Shown here piece by piece: positions 30,011 to 42,924 of a DNA stretch of 53,989 bases. This stretch comes from Pseudomonadota bacterium (GTDB lineage Bacteria; Pseudomonadota; Gammaproteobacteria; Burkholderiales; Sulfuricellaceae). The translations under genes and the position numbers were made by a program. Position 1 is the stretch's first letter, and every line of letters begins with the position of its first letter. The stretch covers positions 1-53,989 of the forward strand of contig JAJYXP010000017.1 of NCBI GenBank assembly GCA_021801705.1. Direction: 5' to 3'. The notes beneath the pieces were generated by a model. The model had not been told where the DNA came from. It did not search any database and saw only the letters and a list, made by a program, of their open reading frames with translations.

Positions 30011-31909
30011 ATGCTTTTCCCAACCAAATTCGACGTCATTGTAATCGGTGGCGGCCACGCCGGTACTGAGGCCGCGCTAGCCAGCGCCCGTATGGGTGTC
30101 ACAACCCTGTTGCTGACGCACAACATCGAAACGCTCGGCCAGATGTCGTGCAACCCGTCCATTGGTGGTATAGGCAAGGGGCACCTGGTGAAAGAGGTGG
30201 ATGCCCTGGGCGGCGCCATGGCAACCGCGACGGACGAAGCGGGAATCCAGTTCCGTATCTTGAATTCGAGTAAAGGGCCGGCTGTACGGGCAACGCGCGC
30301 ACAGGCAGACCGCGTTCTTTATAAGCAGGCGATTCGCAACCGTCTGGAGAATCAACCCAATTTGTGGCTATTCCAGCAAGCCGTGGATGACCTGATTCTG
30401 GAAAATGATCGTGTTGCCGGGGTAAAAACGCAACTGGGTTTGCATTTCCGGGCCAAGACCGTAGTCTTGACGGCGGGTACGTTTCTGGCCGGCCTGGTCC
30501 ATGTCGGGCAGTCAAACTATCGGGCCGGGCGAGCGGGAGATCCGCCCTCGATTACCTTGGCGCTCCGTTTGCGTGAGCTCAGGCTGCCGGTGTTGCGGTT
30601 CAAGACCGGCACGCCGCCGCGAATAGACGGCCGCAGCCTGGATTATTCGGTGATGGTGGAGCAGCCCGGGGATGATCCTGTGCCGGTGTTTTCCTTTCTT
30701 GGGGATCCCGCCACGCACCCTCGCCAGATGCCGTGCTGGATAACCCAGACCAATCTTCGTACCCATGAAATAATCCGCGGCGGGCTGGACAGATCGCCGC
30801 TTTATACGGGGGTTATAGAGGGCGTGGGCCCGCGCTATTGCCCGTCCATTGAAGACAAGATCATGCGCTTTTCCGGCAAGGATTCGCACCAGATTTTCGT
30901 CGAGCCCGAAGGACTGAATACCCACGAAATTTACCCCAATGGCATTTCCACCAGTTTGCCGTTCGATGTGCAGGTAGAGTTGGTACGGTCTATACGAGGG
31001 TTCGAGAATGCGCACATCACCCGCCCGGGCTATGCCATCGAGTACGATTATTTCGACCCTTTGGGCCTGAAAAGCTCCCTGGAAACCAAGATGATCCACG
31101 GCTTGTTCTTCGCCGGCCAGATCAACGGCACCACCGGCTATGAAGAGGCTGCGGCACAGGGGCTTTTGGCGGGCATCAACGCGGGCCTGATGGCGCAGGA
31201 AAAGAGCGCCTGGCATCCGGGCCGGGATCAGGCATACATGGGCGTAATGGTGGATGACCTGATTACTCGTGGCGTGGTAGAGCCCTACCGCATGTTTACC
31301 AGTCGTGCCGAATACCGTCTGATGCTGCGCGAGGACAACGCCGACCTGCGGCTGACGGAAGCCGGGCGAAGCCTGGGTGTTGTGGATGATGAGCGCTGGC
31401 GGCATTTCGAGGAAAAGCGCGAGGCTATTGCTCGCGAACAGGAGCGCCTGAAAAGCACCTGGGTGAGCCCCAGGCTGTTACCCCAGGAGGAGGCGGTAAG
31501 GGTTCTTGGAAAGGGTATCGAACGTGAATATTCCCTATTGGATTTGCTGCGTCGGCCGGATATCAGCTACGCTGATTTGATGACCTTGCCAGGCGCGGGT
31601 GAAAGCGTCAAGGATGAGCGTGTCGCGGAGCAGGTAGAGATCCAGGCCAAGTATCAGGGCTACATAAGCCGCCAACTCGAGGAAATTGCCCGCCATCAGC
31701 ATTACGAAACCTTGCTTTTGCCGCTGGAACTGGATTACAGAGAAGTTCCAGGGTTGTCCATTGAAGTGCAGCAGAAGCTGAATCATCACAAACCGGAAAC
31801 ACTAGGGCAGGCTGCTCGAATTTCCGGAGTCACTCCGGCAGCAATATCAGTATTGCTGGTTCACTTGAAGCGGGGCTTCAGCATAAATAACGATAAGAAA
31901 ATCGCATGA
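30011..31909 (+). CDS. mnmG: tRNA uridine-5-carboxymethylaminomethyl modification enzyme MnmG
   Basis: FAD-dependent partner of MnmE (632 aa). The FAD site is [45 protein letters not shown] is the family signature, and [21 protein letters not shown] the second one. The helical C-terminal MnmE-binding domain is complete. The rsmG start overlaps its stop by four bases (ATGA), a conserved coupling. Confidence 0.98.
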   Translation: MLFPTKFDVIVIGGGHAGTEAALASARMGVTTLLLTHNIETLGQMSCNPSIGGIGKGHLVKEVDALGGAMATATDEAGIQFRILNSSKGPAVRATRAQADRVLYKQAIRNRLENQPNLWLFQQAVDDLILENDRVAGVKTQLGLHFRAKTVVLTAGTFLAGLVHVGQSNYRAGRAGDPPSITLALRLRELRLPVLRFKTGTPPRIDGRSLDYSVMVEQPGDDPVPVFSFLGDPATHPRQMPCWITQTNLRTHEIIRGGLDRSPLYTGVIEGVGPRYCPSIEDKIMRFSGKDSHQIFVEPEGLNTHEIYPNGISTSLPFDVQVELVRSIRGFENAHITRPGYAIEYDYFDPLGLKSSLETKMIHGLFFAGQINGTTGYEEAAAQGLLAGINAGLMAQEKSAWHPGRDQAYMGVMVDDLITRGVVEPYRMFTSRAEYRLMLREDNADLRLTEAGRSLGVVDDERWRHFEEKREAIAREQERLKSTWVSPRLLPQEEAVRVLGKGIEREYSLLDLLRRPDISYADLMTLPGAGESVKDERVAEQVEIQAKYQGYISRQLEEIARHQHYETLLLPLELDYREVPGLSIEVQQKLNHHKPETLGQAARISGVTPAAISVLLVHLKRGFSINNDKKIA

Positions 31910-32547
31910 TGCAGGAAAAAATATTGTCTTCCGGCTTGGAGCAGTTGGGCATAGCTCTGGACGTAATGACACAACAGCGTTTGCTCGATTATGTGGCGCT
32001 GCTGCAGAAATGGAACAAGGTCTACAATTTGACCGCGGTACGCGATCCGGAAAAGATGCTGACCCAGCATCTGCTCGACAGCTTGGCGGTCTTGCCCCAT
32101 CTTTGCGGAAAACGGGTTGTTGATGTTGGCAGCGGACCGGGGTTGCCCGGCATTCCTTTGGCGCTGGCAAATCCATCGCTGGACGTTACGCTGCTGGACA
32201 GTAACCATAAAAAAACCACCTTTCTTCGTCAGGCCTGCCTCGAGCTGGGGCTTGAAAACACAACCGTTGTATGCGGGCGGGTGGAGGCATGGCGGCCGGC
32301 GGAGTGCTTCGATACCGTGGTTTCCAGGGCCTTTTCCGATTTGGCGGAGTTTGCCGGTTTGGCATTGCACTTGTGCTGTGAAAATGGGGAGCTGCTGGCC
32401 ATGAAGGGAATCTATCCTCATGAAGAGCTGACCCGGCTGCCGGACGATGTCTTTCTGCAGCATGTGGTGCAACTCCAGGTTCCGGGCTTGGGGGCCGAGC
32501 GGCATTTGGTGGTTCTGCGACCGGCATCATCGAAAACGAAGGCTTAG
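31906..32547 (+). CDS. rsmG: 16S rRNA (guanine(527)-N(7))-methyltransferase
   Basis: SAM-dependent methyltransferase (213 aa) acting on G527 of 16S rRNA. The family blocks are present: [42 protein letters not shown] (SAM loop), [14 protein letters not shown] and [12 protein letters not shown]. It starts on the ATGA overlap with mnmG and is followed after 9 bp by parA, the conserved gid-par arrangement. Confidence 0.97.
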   Translation: MMQEKILSSGLEQLGIALDVMTQQRLLDYVALLQKWNKVYNLTAVRDPEKMLTQHLLDSLAVLPHLCGKRVVDVGSGPGLPGIPLALANPSLDVTLLDSNHKKTTFLRQACLELGLENTTVVCGRVEAWRPAECFDTVVSRAFSDLAEFAGLALHLCCENGELLAMKGIYPHEELTRLPDDVFLQHVVQLQVPGLGAERHLVVLRPASSKTKA

Positions 32548-32556
32548 GGGAACCCG

Positions 32557-33315
32557 ATGGCGAAAATACTCGCAATTACCAACCAGAAGGGTGGTGTGGG
32601 GAAAACCACCACCAGCGTGAATCTTGCCGCAAGCCTTGCGGCAACCAAGCGCCGGGTTCTGCTGGTCGACCTGGACCCGCAAGGCAATGCCACAATGGGC
32701 AGCGGGGTCGACAAGATGGCCCTGGAGCGGACGGTTTACCATGTTCTGCTTGAGGAAAAAGATGTAGAAGAGGTGCTGATTGCGGAAACACAGGGAAAAT
32801 ATGGCCTGATTCCAGCCAACCGCGAACTGGCGGGGGCGGAAGTGGAGCTGGTGCAGGAAATGGCGCGTGAATGGCGCTTAAAAAAAGCGCTGAGCAAAAT
32901 CGAGAAAGAATACGATTACATCCTGATCGATTGCCCGCCGGCCCTGAACCTTCTTACGGTCAACGCTCTGTGCGCAGCCCATGCGGTCATGATCCCGATG
33001 CAGTGCGAATATTACGCCCTGGAGGGGCTGAGCGATTTAGTGCAAACCATCAAGCGGGTTCGGGCAAATCTTAACCCCCAACTGGAAATCGAGGGTTTGT
33101 TGCGTACCATGTTCGACCCGCGGAACACCTTGGCGCAGCAGGTATCGGAACAACTAAAGCGCCATTTTGGCAACAAGGTTTATCGCACGGTAATCCCGCG
33201 CAACGTGAGGTTGGCGGAGGCGCCTAGTTACGGCACGGCCGTTTTGTACCATGACAAGGCATCAAAGGGTGCGCAGGCCTATTTGGCGCTGGCCAGTGAA
33301 ATGGTAAGAAAGTGA
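32557..33315 (+). CDS. parA: Chromosome partitioning ATPase ParA (Soj)
   Basis: Deviant Walker ATPase (252 aa) that drives origin segregation along the nucleoid. Walker A NQKGGVGKTTTSVNLAASL, Walker A' DLDPQGNATMGSG and Walker B ILIDCPPALNLLT are intact. The lack of a long N-terminal helix-turn-helix marks it as the chromosomal type. Ribosome site AGGGGAA precedes the ATG. parB follows after 7 bp, and two parS sites lie within 10 kb. Confidence 0.97.
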   Translation: MAKILAITNQKGGVGKTTTSVNLAASLAATKRRVLLVDLDPQGNATMGSGVDKMALERTVYHVLLEEKDVEEVLIAETQGKYGLIPANRELAGAEVELVQEMAREWRLKKALSKIEKEYDYILIDCPPALNLLTVNALCAAHAVMIPMQCEYYALEGLSDLVQTIKRVRANLNPQLEIEGLLRTMFDPRNTLAQQVSEQLKRHFGNKVYRTVIPRNVRLAEAPSYGTAVLYHDKASKGAQAYLALASEMVRK

Positions 33316-33322
33316 GCAAGGG

Positions 33323-34168
33323 ATGGTAAAAATGAAAGGATTGGGGCGAGGACTGGATGCGTTGCTGGCGGGCGATAGTGCAGAAAGCAAGAAGGACGCC
33401 TTGCATACCCTAAGCATAGACCGGCTTCAGCCGGGGAAGTACCAGCCGCGCACTCAGATGGACAAGGCGTCACTGCTAGAGCTGTCCGAATCAATCAAAT
33501 CTCAGGGCATCATACAGCCAATTCTGGCGCGAGCATTGCCCCACGGCGATTATGAGATAATTGCCGGCGAACGCCGTTGGCGCGCGGCTCGTCTGGCCGG
33601 GTTGAGCGAAGTGCCGGTGCTGGTGCGCGAAGTGCCGGACGAAGCGGCGCTGGCGATGTCGCTGATCGAGAATATTCAGCGCGAAAATCTCAATCCACTG
33701 GAAGAGGCTGCGGGCATCCAGCGGCTGATCAACGAATTCAGCATGACCCACCAGTTAGCCGCGGAGGCTGTGGGGCGCTCGCGTAGCGCGGTCACCAACC
33801 TGCTGCGCTTGCTCAATCTGGTTGCACCCGTACAGGAAATGTTGATGCACAGTCAGATCGACATGGGACATGCACGGGCGCTCCTGGCTTTGCCAAACGC
33901 AACGCAGATAACCGCAGCCCGCGAGATTTCCAGCAAAAAGCTTTCCGTGCGCGAAGCTGAGAAAATGGTTCAGCGCATGCAGCAGCCGGAGCAAAAAACA
34001 AAGCCGAGGCCCGATCCGGATATCGTGCGCTTACAGGAAGACCTTGCACAACACCTCGGCACCACAGTCTCGCTGAAAGCCCAGAAAAAAGGCAGCGGCA
34101 AGCTGATCATCAGCTATGACAGTCTGGACCGTCTGGATGCAATACTGGCTAGGCTGGGCTTAAAATAA
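33323..34168 (+). CDS. parB: Chromosome partitioning protein ParB (Spo0J)
   Basis: parS-binding CTP switch (281 aa). It opens KGLGRGLDALLAG; the CTP-binding GERRWRAARLAGL and the MSLIENIQRENLNPLEEA segment are intact. The helix-turn-helix covers LAAEAVGRSRSAVTNLLRLLNL, and the C-terminal dimerisation domain ends LDAILARLGLK. Starts at 33323 or 33332 differ by three residues. With ParA and the two parS sites it forms a complete partition system. Confidence 0.97.
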   Translation: MVKMKGLGRGLDALLAGDSAESKKDALHTLSIDRLQPGKYQPRTQMDKASLLELSESIKSQGIIQPILARALPHGDYEIIAGERRWRAARLAGLSEVPVLVREVPDEAALAMSLIENIQRENLNPLEEAAGIQRLINEFSMTHQLAAEAVGRSRSAVTNLLRLLNLVAPVQEMLMHSQIDMGHARALLALPNATQITAAREISSKKLSVREAEKMVQRMQQPEQKTKPRPDPDIVRLQEDLAQHLGTTVSLKAQKKGSGKLIISYDSLDRLDAILARLGLK

Positions 34169-34178
34169 CCCTCAGGAA

Positions 34179-34246
34179 AACGCTGATTAGCGCCCTCTCC
34201 CCAGCCCCCATCAAGGGGGAGGGAGCGTTGGAATAAATCAGCGCTT
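34179..34246. repeat. Palindromic intergenic element downstream of parB
   Basis: Outer arms AACGCTGATTA and AAATCAGCGCTT pair nearly completely; an inner hairpin CCCCC-ATCAA-GGGGG lies in a pyrimidine/purine-rich core (CCCTCTCC ... GGAGGGAG). The core resembles the CCTCTCCC/GGGAGAGG element between atpG and atpD, suggesting a shared REP-like family. It could also act in transcript end formation. Confidence 0.6.
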
Positions 34247-34336
34247 CCTTAGAATTTTTGATAAAGCGATTAAAACAATTTGGGAGAAAACCGCGGGAAG
34301 CTGGGTTAAGATCAACGCTCAATACAAGATATCGGC

Positions 34337-34447
34337 ATGTCCATGTCCCAATATTGTGGGCAACCCGAAGGCGGTTTTTGCCGGCAATGCCCGGGTGTAC
34401 GGACAGGGCTTAAATGGTTCTGCGAAGAGCATAATTATTCAATTTGA
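34337..34447 (+). CDS. Possible 36-residue Cys4 mini-protein (unverified)
   Basis: Open frame from ATG to TGA beginning MSMSQYCGQPEGGFCRQC. The four cysteines are spaced C-x7-C-x2-C-x10-C and are followed by EEHNYS, a layout reminiscent of a small zinc-binding fold. No good ribosome site precedes it and I recognise no family. Such frames arise by chance, so this is offered as a candidate, not a firm gene. Confidence 0.2.
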   Translation: MSMSQYCGQPEGGFCRQCPGVRTGLKWFCEEHNYSI

Positions 34448-34530
34448 TAAGACTATGGTGCTGCCGGGGCGTTGCATAGATTGCGCTAAATCGGGTAGCA
34501 TCTAGCACATTTTCGGTTGGGCGCGGATTT

Positions 34531-34908
34531 GTGAGGCCAAGGGCTCTGATGGGGCAAGGCTTGATAGTGCTGGCGGGGACGATGCTTGCCTACCTGTATG
34601 GCGGGCTCATCGCAGCCGGTGCGGCAATGTTTGGGGGCCTGGTGGCCGTGGCAAACGGCGGTTTGTTGATGTGGCGCATGCGCTCGGCAGGTCCGGGCGA
34701 GTACGGAAGTGCGCAACGGGTGTTGTGGCGTGTTTACCGCACGGGGCTGGAGCGCTTCGCGCTGGCAGGAGCGTTACTGGCGCTGGGCATGGTTTTATTC
34801 GAGCAAGACCGGTCTGCCGTAGTGGCGGGACTGGTTCTGGGGCAGTTGGCTTGGCTTGTCGTCGCGCCGGCAAGCGGGTTCAAGGGACCTGCGAGTTTTA
34901 AAGACTAA
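34531..34908 (+). CDS. atpI: ATP synthase subunit I
   Basis: Small membrane protein (125 aa) with four hydrophobic segments, leading the ATP synthase operon and thought to assist c-ring assembly. GTG at 34531 gives the length above; an ATG at 34549 with AAGGG at good spacing may be the true start (119 aa). Sequence conservation in this family is low; the call rests on position and membrane pattern. Confidence 0.85.
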   Translation: MRPRALMGQGLIVLAGTMLAYLYGGLIAAGAAMFGGLVAVANGGLLMWRMRSAGPGEYGSAQRVLWRVYRTGLERFALAGALLALGMVLFEQDRSAVVAGLVLGQLAWLVVAPASGFKGPASFKD

Positions 34909-34921
34909 ATCTTAATTATAG

Positions 34922-35773
<852 letters not shown>

Positions 35774-35791
35774 ATTCAAATCAACCTTTAG

Positions 35792-36055
<264 letters not shown>

Positions 36056-36087
36056 GCTGGACACTCTTCCCCTAGAAAGGTTTAGGC

Positions 36088-36558
36088 ATGAACATTAATG
36101 CTACCCTGCTCGGGCAAACCATAACGTTCTTCGTGTTTGTCTGGTTCTGCATGAAATATGTGTGGCCACCCATCATGCAGGCGCTGGGCGAGCGCAAGAA
36201 GCAAATCGCTGATGGTTTGGCTGCCGGTGAGCGCGGCAAGCACGAACTGGAATTGGCGTCAAAGCGCGGCGCCGGCATTCTCTACGAGACCAAGCAAAAA
36301 TCCTCCGAAATCATTGCGCAGGCAGAAAAGCGTGCGGAAGAAATCATAGAGGAAAGCAAGACCAACGCAAAAATCGAGGGTGAGCGCTTGCTGGCCGGTG
36401 CGAAAGCCGAGATCGAACAGGAAGTCAACCGCGCGAAAGAAGGCTTGCGTCAGCAAGTTGCCGACCTGGCTCTGGCTGGCGCCGAAAAGATTTTGCGCCG
36501 CGAAATCGATGCCAAGGCGCATGCCGAACTGCTGGCATCGATCAAGAACGAACTGTAA
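36088..36558 (+). CDS. atpF: F1Fo ATP synthase subunit b
   Basis: Peripheral stalk subunit (156 aa): one N-terminal membrane span ([20 protein letters not shown]) and a long charged coiled-coil helix rich in Lys, Glu and Ala. Standard length; located between c and delta as usual. Confidence 0.97.
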   Translation: MNINATLLGQTITFFVFVWFCMKYVWPPIMQALGERKKQIADGLAAGERGKHELELASKRGAGILYETKQKSSEIIAQAEKRAEEIIEESKTNAKIEGERLLAGAKAEIEQEVNRAKEGLRQQVADLALAGAEKILRREIDAKAHAELLASIKNEL

Positions 36559-36573
36559 GACTATAGGGACATC

Positions 36574-37110
36574 ATGGCAGAAGTCACAACCATAGCCAGA
36601 CCCTACGCCGAAGCGGTTTACCGCATTGCCAAGCAGGGCGGGTCGCTGGACAAGTGGTCGCAAATGCTGGAATTCGCTGCGACGGCGGTGGCGGACCCGC
36701 AAATGCGGGCGGTAATCGGCAATCCTAAGTTGACGGCGGAGCAACAGAAAAAAGTGTTCCTCAGTATTTGCGGGCAGCAACTGGATGAGAGCGGCGTGAA
36801 TCTGATCAACCTGCTGCAGGAAAACCGTAGGTTGTCTGTTCTGCCGGCGATTCGCGAGCAGTTTGAAGCGCTCAAGGCACTTCATGGCGGTCTGCTCGAA
36901 GCCGAGATTTTCAGCGCTTTTGCGTTGACGGACGCGGAAAAGCAGGAGTTGGTGAGCCGTCTGGAAACCAAGTTTACCCGTAAGGTTGAGGCAACCGTAA
37001 CTATCGAACCCGAGCTCATCGGTGGCATCAGAATCGTGGCGGGTGATGTCGTGATAGATGCTTCAGTGCGCGGCCAATTGCAAAACATGGCGTTTACGCT
37101 CAAAAGTTAG
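36574..37110 (+). CDS. atpH: F1Fo ATP synthase subunit delta
   Basis: Stalk subunit (178 aa) linking F1 to subunit b. It begins [16 protein letters not shown] and ends with the conserved [22 protein letters not shown] segment. It starts 15 bp after atpF and stops 8 bp before atpA. Confidence 0.97.
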   Translation: MAEVTTIARPYAEAVYRIAKQGGSLDKWSQMLEFAATAVADPQMRAVIGNPKLTAEQQKKVFLSICGQQLDESGVNLINLLQENRRLSVLPAIREQFEALKALHGGLLEAEIFSAFALTDAEKQELVSRLETKFTRKVEATVTIEPELIGGIRIVAGDVVIDASVRGQLQNMAFTLKS

Positions 37111-37118
37111 GAGAGATC

Positions 37119-38654
37119 ATGCAGTTGAATCCCTCGGAAATCAGTGAACTGATCAAGAGCAAAATCGAAAGCCTGGCCACCACGGCCGAGGCCCGCAACC
37201 AGGGCACGGTGGTGTCCGTGACGGACGGCATCGTCCGCGTTCATGGTCTGAGCGACGCGATGCAGGGCGAGATGCTGGAATTCCCCGGCAACACCTTCGG
37301 TCTCGCGCTCAATCTGGAGCGCGACTCCGTCGGCGCGGTGGTGCTGGGCGAGTACGAGCACATTACCGAAGGCGACACCGTCAAGTGCACCGGCCGCATC
37401 CTGGAAGTGCCTGTCGGCGAAGCCCTGATGGGCCGCGTGGTGAACTCGCTGGGCCAGCCTATCGACGGCAAGGGGCCGATCAATACCACCGAAAAATCCC
37501 CGATCGAGAAAATTGCTCCGGGCGTTATCGCTCGTCAATCGGTGTCACAGCCGGTGCAAACCGGCCTCAAGTCGATCGACGCCATGGTGCCGATTGGACG
37601 CGGCCAGCGCGAACTGATCATCGGCGATCGCCAGACCGGCAAAACCGCCGTGGCCGTGGATGCCATCATCAATCAGAAGGGCACCGGGGTAATTTGTATC
37701 TACGTCGCAATCGGCCAGAAGGCGTCGAGCATCATCAACGTCGTGCGCAAACTGGAAGAGCACGGCGCCATGGGCCACACCATCGTGGTGGCTGCAACAG
37801 CCTCCGATTCGGCTGCGATGCAGTACATCGCGCCCTATTCGGGCTGCTCGATGGGCGAATACTTCCGCGACCGCGGTCAGGACGCCCTGATCATTTACGA
37901 CGATCTCACCAAGCAGGCCTGGGCCTACCGCCAGATTTCCCTGCTGCTGCGCCGACCGCCTGGCCGCGAGGCTTACCCGGGCGACGTGTTCTATCTGCAC
38001 TCCCGCTTGCTCGAGCGCGCCGCACGGATCAATGCCGAGGACGTGGAAAAACGCTCCGGGGTGAAAGGCAAGACCGGCTCGCTCACCGCGCTGCCCATCA
38101 TCGAAACCCAGGCCGGAGACGTGTCGGCCTTCGTGCCGACCAACGTGATTTCGATTACCGACGGACAGATTTTCCTGGAGACCGACCTGTTCAACGCCGG
38201 TATCCGTCCCGCGATCAATGCCGGTCTTTCCGTGTCACGTGTCGGCGGCGCGGCTCAGACCAAAGTGATCAAGAAACTGGGGGGCGGTGTTCGTCTGGCT
38301 CTGGCGCAGTATCGCGAGCTGGCGGCATTCGCGCAGTTTGCTTCGGATCTCGATGAGGCAACCCGCAAGCAACTTGAGCGCGGAAAGATGGTGACAGAGC
38401 TGATGAAGCAGGCGCAATTCGCTCCGATGACAGTGCCGGAAATGGCGGTAACGCTGTTCGCCGTTAACAAGGGATTCCTCGACGACGTCGACGTGAAGAA
38501 GGCTCTTGCCTTCGAGGCGGGCCTGCAGGCATTCGTCAAGAGCAAATACAAGGCGCTGCTGGACAAGATCGAGGAAACCAAGGAGCTGGACGCTGAGGGA
38601 GAAAAAACGCTGAGCGCGGCCATTGAAGACTTCAAGGCCAGCTCCGTTTACTAG
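37119..38654 (+). CDS. atpA: F1Fo ATP synthase subunit alpha
   Basis: Non-catalytic nucleotide-binding subunit of F1 (511 aa). Walker A is GDRQTGKTA; the alpha signature [17 protein letters not shown] is present near residue 367. N-terminal beta-barrel and C-terminal helical domains complete the usual length. Ribosome site AGGAGAG lies just before the ATG. Confidence 0.99.
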   Translation: MQLNPSEISELIKSKIESLATTAEARNQGTVVSVTDGIVRVHGLSDAMQGEMLEFPGNTFGLALNLERDSVGAVVLGEYEHITEGDTVKCTGRILEVPVGEALMGRVVNSLGQPIDGKGPINTTEKSPIEKIAPGVIARQSVSQPVQTGLKSIDAMVPIGRGQRELIIGDRQTGKTAVAVDAIINQKGTGVICIYVAIGQKASSIINVVRKLEEHGAMGHTIVVAATASDSAAMQYIAPYSGCSMGEYFRDRGQDALIIYDDLTKQAWAYRQISLLLRRPPGREAYPGDVFYLHSRLLERAARINAEDVEKRSGVKGKTGSLTALPIIETQAGDVSAFVPTNVISITDGQIFLETDLFNAGIRPAINAGLSVSRVGGAAQTKVIKKLGGGVRLALAQYRELAAFAQFASDLDEATRKQLERGKMVTELMKQAQFAPMTVPEMAVTLFAVNKGFLDDVDVKKALAFEAGLQAFVKSKYKALLDKIEETKELDAEGEKTLSAAIEDFKASSVY

Positions 38655-38684
38655 GCGCGAATGAATTCAAGGCGGAGTTGAGCG

Positions 38685-39548
38685 ATGGCTGGTGGAAAAG
38701 AGATCCGGACAAAGATCAGAAGTGTCCAGAATACCCAGAAGATCACCCGTGCCATGGAAATGGTGGCGGCATCCAAAATGCGCAAGGCGCAGGAAAGGAT
38801 GCGCGCTGCCAGGCCCTATGCGGAAAAAATCCGTAATGTGGCGGCACACTTGAGCCACGGCCACCCGGAATACAAGCACCCGTTCCTGATTAAGCGAGAA
38901 AGCCCGAAGCGGTTTGGTGTCATCGTGGTGACCTCGGACAAGGGTTTGTGCGGCGGCCTGAATACCAACGTTCTGCGCATGGTTCTGGCCAAAATCAAGG
39001 AGTGGGAAGGCGACAAGATCGGCGTGGAGGTCTGTGCCTTGGGCAACAAAGGGCTGGGCTTCATGCAACGTATAGGCGCCAGCGTGTTGTCGCAAGCCAC
39101 CCATCTTGGCGACTCGCCCCACATGGAGAAGCTGATCGGCCCGGTGAAATTGATGCTCGATGCCTATAATGACGGACGCATCGATGCCTTGCAAATCTGT
39201 TACACCCGTTTCATCAACACCATGAAACAGGAACCGGTCATCGAGCAGTTGCTGCCGATCAGCGGCGAGGCACTGGGCAGCGCATCCGGACACTGGGATT
39301 ACATCTACGAGCCGGATGCGAAACAGGTGGTGGACGAGTTGCTGGTGCGCTATATCGAAACCCTGATTTATCAGGCGGTGGCGGAAAACATCGCTTCCGA
39401 GCAAAGCTCGCGCATGGTCGCGATGAAGGCCGCCTCCGACAATGCCGGCAATGTGATTGATGAGCTCAAGTTGATCTATAACAAATCCCGCCAGGCGGCG
39501 ATCACCAAGGAGCTGTCGGAAATCGTGGCAGGGGCGGCTGCGGTTTAA
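38685..39548 (+). CDS. atpG: F1Fo ATP synthase subunit gamma
   Basis: Central rotor shaft (287 aa): the N-terminal coiled coil opens [21 protein letters not shown], and the C-terminal helix holds the conserved [17 protein letters not shown] and [16 protein letters not shown] palindromic element follows before atpD. Confidence 0.98.
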   Translation: MAGGKEIRTKIRSVQNTQKITRAMEMVAASKMRKAQERMRAARPYAEKIRNVAAHLSHGHPEYKHPFLIKRESPKRFGVIVVTSDKGLCGGLNTNVLRMVLAKIKEWEGDKIGVEVCALGNKGLGFMQRIGASVLSQATHLGDSPHMEKLIGPVKLMLDAYNDGRIDALQICYTRFINTMKQEPVIEQLLPISGEALGSASGHWDYIYEPDAKQVVDELLVRYIETLIYQAVAENIASEQSSRMVAMKAASDNAGNVIDELKLIYNKSRQAAITKELSEIVAGAAAV

Positions 39549-39554
39549 GCGGCT

Positions 39555-39607
39555 GCCCTCACCTCAATCCTCTCCCGCAAGCGGGAGAGGAGGCAAACGT
39601 GAGGGGC
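39555..39607. repeat. Palindromic element between atpG and atpD
   Basis: The outer arms GCCCTCAC and GTGAGGGGC enclose a perfect 10-bp stem CCTCTCCCGC / GCGGGAGAGG with an AA loop (39569-39590). This is the classic REP-like CCTCTCCC...GGGAGAGG layout. It lies inside a single operon, so it may stabilise or partly terminate the transcript. Confidence 0.8.
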
Positions 39608-39618
39608 GCTGGTTTTGA

Positions 39619-41031
<1,413 letters not shown>

Positions 41032-41048
41032 GCTAAGGCGAACCAACC

Positions 41049-41471
41049 ATGGCAATGACTATACATGTGGATGTGGTGAGTGCGGAAAGCTCGCTTTTCT
41101 CCGGGCTGGCCGAATTCATCATTGTGCCTGCGGCAATGGGTGAAGTGGGCATTTACCCCCGCCACGCCCCCCTGCTTTCAAGGATCAAACCTGGCTCGGT
41201 ACGTCTTAAGCTGCCGGATCGTGAGGAGGAGGAACTGATTTACGTTTCCGGGGGGGTGCTCGAAGTGCAACCATCGGTAGTAACCATACTCGCCGATTCC
41301 GCCGTGCGCGGCCGTGACCTGGACGAGGTTAAGGCGCAGGAGGCAAAACAACGCGCGGAAGAAGCCATGCGCGACCGTACCGCTTCGATCGAATATGCCC
41401 AGGCGCAGGCCGAGCTGGCACAGTCGGTGGCACAATTGCAAGCGATACAAAAGCTGCGCAAGCGAAAATAG
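41049..41471 (+). CDS. atpC: F1Fo ATP synthase subunit epsilon
   Basis: Regulatory rotor subunit (140 aa): N-terminal beta sandwich ([38 protein letters not shown]) and a C-terminal helical hairpin rich in Glu/Ala/Arg. It is the last operon gene, followed by an intrinsic terminator 28 bp later. Confidence 0.98.
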   Translation: MAMTIHVDVVSAESSLFSGLAEFIIVPAAMGEVGIYPRHAPLLSRIKPGSVRLKLPDREEEELIYVSGGVLEVQPSVVTILADSAVRGRDLDEVKAQEAKQRAEEAMRDRTASIEYAQAQAELAQSVAQLQAIQKLRKRK

Positions 41472-41498
41472 CGGCATCAATAAGTTTTGGCAATCATG

Positions 41499-41524
41499 AA
41501 AAGGCAGCTAATGGCTGCCTTTTT
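41499..41524 (+). terminator. Intrinsic terminator of the atp operon
   Basis: AAAAGGCAGC / GCTGCCTTTT, a perfect 10-bp stem with loop TAATG and a T-run, lying between atpC and glmU. It shows that a longer glmU reading from 41487 would start inside the terminator. Confidence 0.9.
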
Positions 41525-41543
41525 GTTTAGAATGTCGGACATC

Positions 41544-42917
41544 ATGAAAAACGCATTAAATATCGTTATTCTTGCTGCCGGCAAGGGCACGCGGATGCGC
41601 TCGGATCAACCCAAAGTAATGCATCATCTGGCGGGCCGGCCATTGCTTCGCCACGTCCTGAACGCTGCGCGCGCTCAAGATCCGGACAAAATATTCGTGG
41701 TTTATGGGCATGGCGGTGAGGCAGTGCCGCAAGCATTCTCCGACAGCAAGGATATTCGCTGGATCGTTCAGGCGCAGCAACGGGGAACCGGCCATGCCGT
41801 GCAACAAGCCGCCCCGCACCTGGATGACGGCGGCGTTACCCTGATCCTGTATGGCGATGTGCCGTTGATTGCCGCGGAAACACTCGGAAAATTGCTCGGC
41901 ACGGTCCAAAATGAGACGCTGGGTCTGCTGACGGTGGATCTGCCCGACCCGGCCGGTTACGGACGCGTCGTGCGCGATGCCCAGGGCCATGTGCAAGCCA
42001 TCGTGGAACATAAGGACGCGAGCGATGCAGAGCGCGGCATTCGTGAAGTCAATACCGGCATCATGGCACTTCCAACCGCACGGCTAAAAAGCTGGCTGAA
42101 GGCGCTGCGCAACGACAACGCCCAGGGGGAATACTACCTGACCGATATCATAGCAATGGCCGTAAGGGATGGGCTGAGGGTAAGCACCAACAAACCGCGT
42201 CATCACTGGGAAGTTCTGGGAGTAAACAGCGCGTCACAACTGGCGCATCTGGAACGTTTGTATCAGCACGAAATGGCCATGAGTCTGCTGGAACAGGGCG
42301 TGCGCCTGCTTGATCCCAAGCGCACCGATGTGCGCGGGGAATTGATTTGCGGCAGGGATGTGACGATAGACGTCAACTGCGTTTTTGAAGGCCGGGTGGT
42401 TTTGGGTGATAATGTCACAGTGGGTGCCAACTGCATCCTGCGCGATGTCAGGGTGAGCGCAGGAACGCGGATCGCTCCGTTCAGCCTGATTGAAGAAGCG
42501 CAGATTGGCGAAAATGGCCGCATCGGGCCGTTTGCACGCATCCGGCCCGGAACCGATCTGGCGGAGGGGGTGCACATCGGCAATTTCGTCGAACTGAAGA
42601 ACACACGGGTCGACTGTGGAAGCAAAATCAATCACCTCAGCTACGTGGGTGATACTACCGTCGGAAAAAACGTGAACATCGGCGCAGGCACCATTACCTG
42701 CAACTATGATGGGGCCTACAAGCATCGCACGGTCATCGAGGATGATGCCTTCATCGGCTCCGACACCCAACTGGTGGCACCGGTTACGGTCGGCAGAGGG
42801 GCTACCATCGGCGCCGGCGCCACCATCACCAGGGACACGCCCGCCGGGCAGTTGACGCTGTCACGGGCGAAGCAAGTTTCAGTTCCCGGCTGGAAGCGGC
42901 CAAGCAAGGAGAAATAA
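41544..42917 (+). CDS. glmU: Bifunctional UDP-N-acetylglucosamine pyrophosphorylase / GlcN-1-P acetyltransferase
   Basis: Makes UDP-GlcNAc for peptidoglycan and LPS. The N-terminal uridylyltransferase has [20 protein letters not shown]; the C-terminal left-handed beta-helix shows repeated hexapeptides ([20 protein letters not shown]) and NYDGAYKH with the catalytic His region of the acetyltransferase. From ATG 41544 it is 457 residues; an ATG at 41532 adds four. No strong ribosome site is visible. glmS follows directly, so both steps of GlcNAc supply are together. Confidence 0.97.
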   Translation: MKNALNIVILAAGKGTRMRSDQPKVMHHLAGRPLLRHVLNAARAQDPDKIFVVYGHGGEAVPQAFSDSKDIRWIVQAQQRGTGHAVQQAAPHLDDGGVTLILYGDVPLIAAETLGKLLGTVQNETLGLLTVDLPDPAGYGRVVRDAQGHVQAIVEHKDASDAERGIREVNTGIMALPTARLKSWLKALRNDNAQGEYYLTDIIAMAVRDGLRVSTNKPRHHWEVLGVNSASQLAHLERLYQHEMAMSLLEQGVRLLDPKRTDVRGELICGRDVTIDVNCVFEGRVVLGDNVTVGANCILRDVRVSAGTRIAPFSLIEEAQIGENGRIGPFARIRPGTDLAEGVHIGNFVELKNTRVDCGSKINHLSYVGDTTVGKNVNIGAGTITCNYDGAYKHRTVIEDDAFIGSDTQLVAPVTVGRGATIGAGATITRDTPAGQLTLSRAKQVSVPGWKRPSKEK

Positions 42918-42924
42918 AAGCGGC

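Larger units (their letters stand above)
34169..34530. other. parB-atpI intergenic region: palindrome, possible Cys-rich mini-ORF
   Basis: A 362-bp gap. The first 80 bp hold a nested palindrome (34179-34246) that may terminate parAB transcripts. The remainder should contain the atp operon promoter, but I cannot point to a convincing -35/-10 pair. A 36-codon open frame with four cysteines lies at 34337-34447. Confidence 0.6.
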
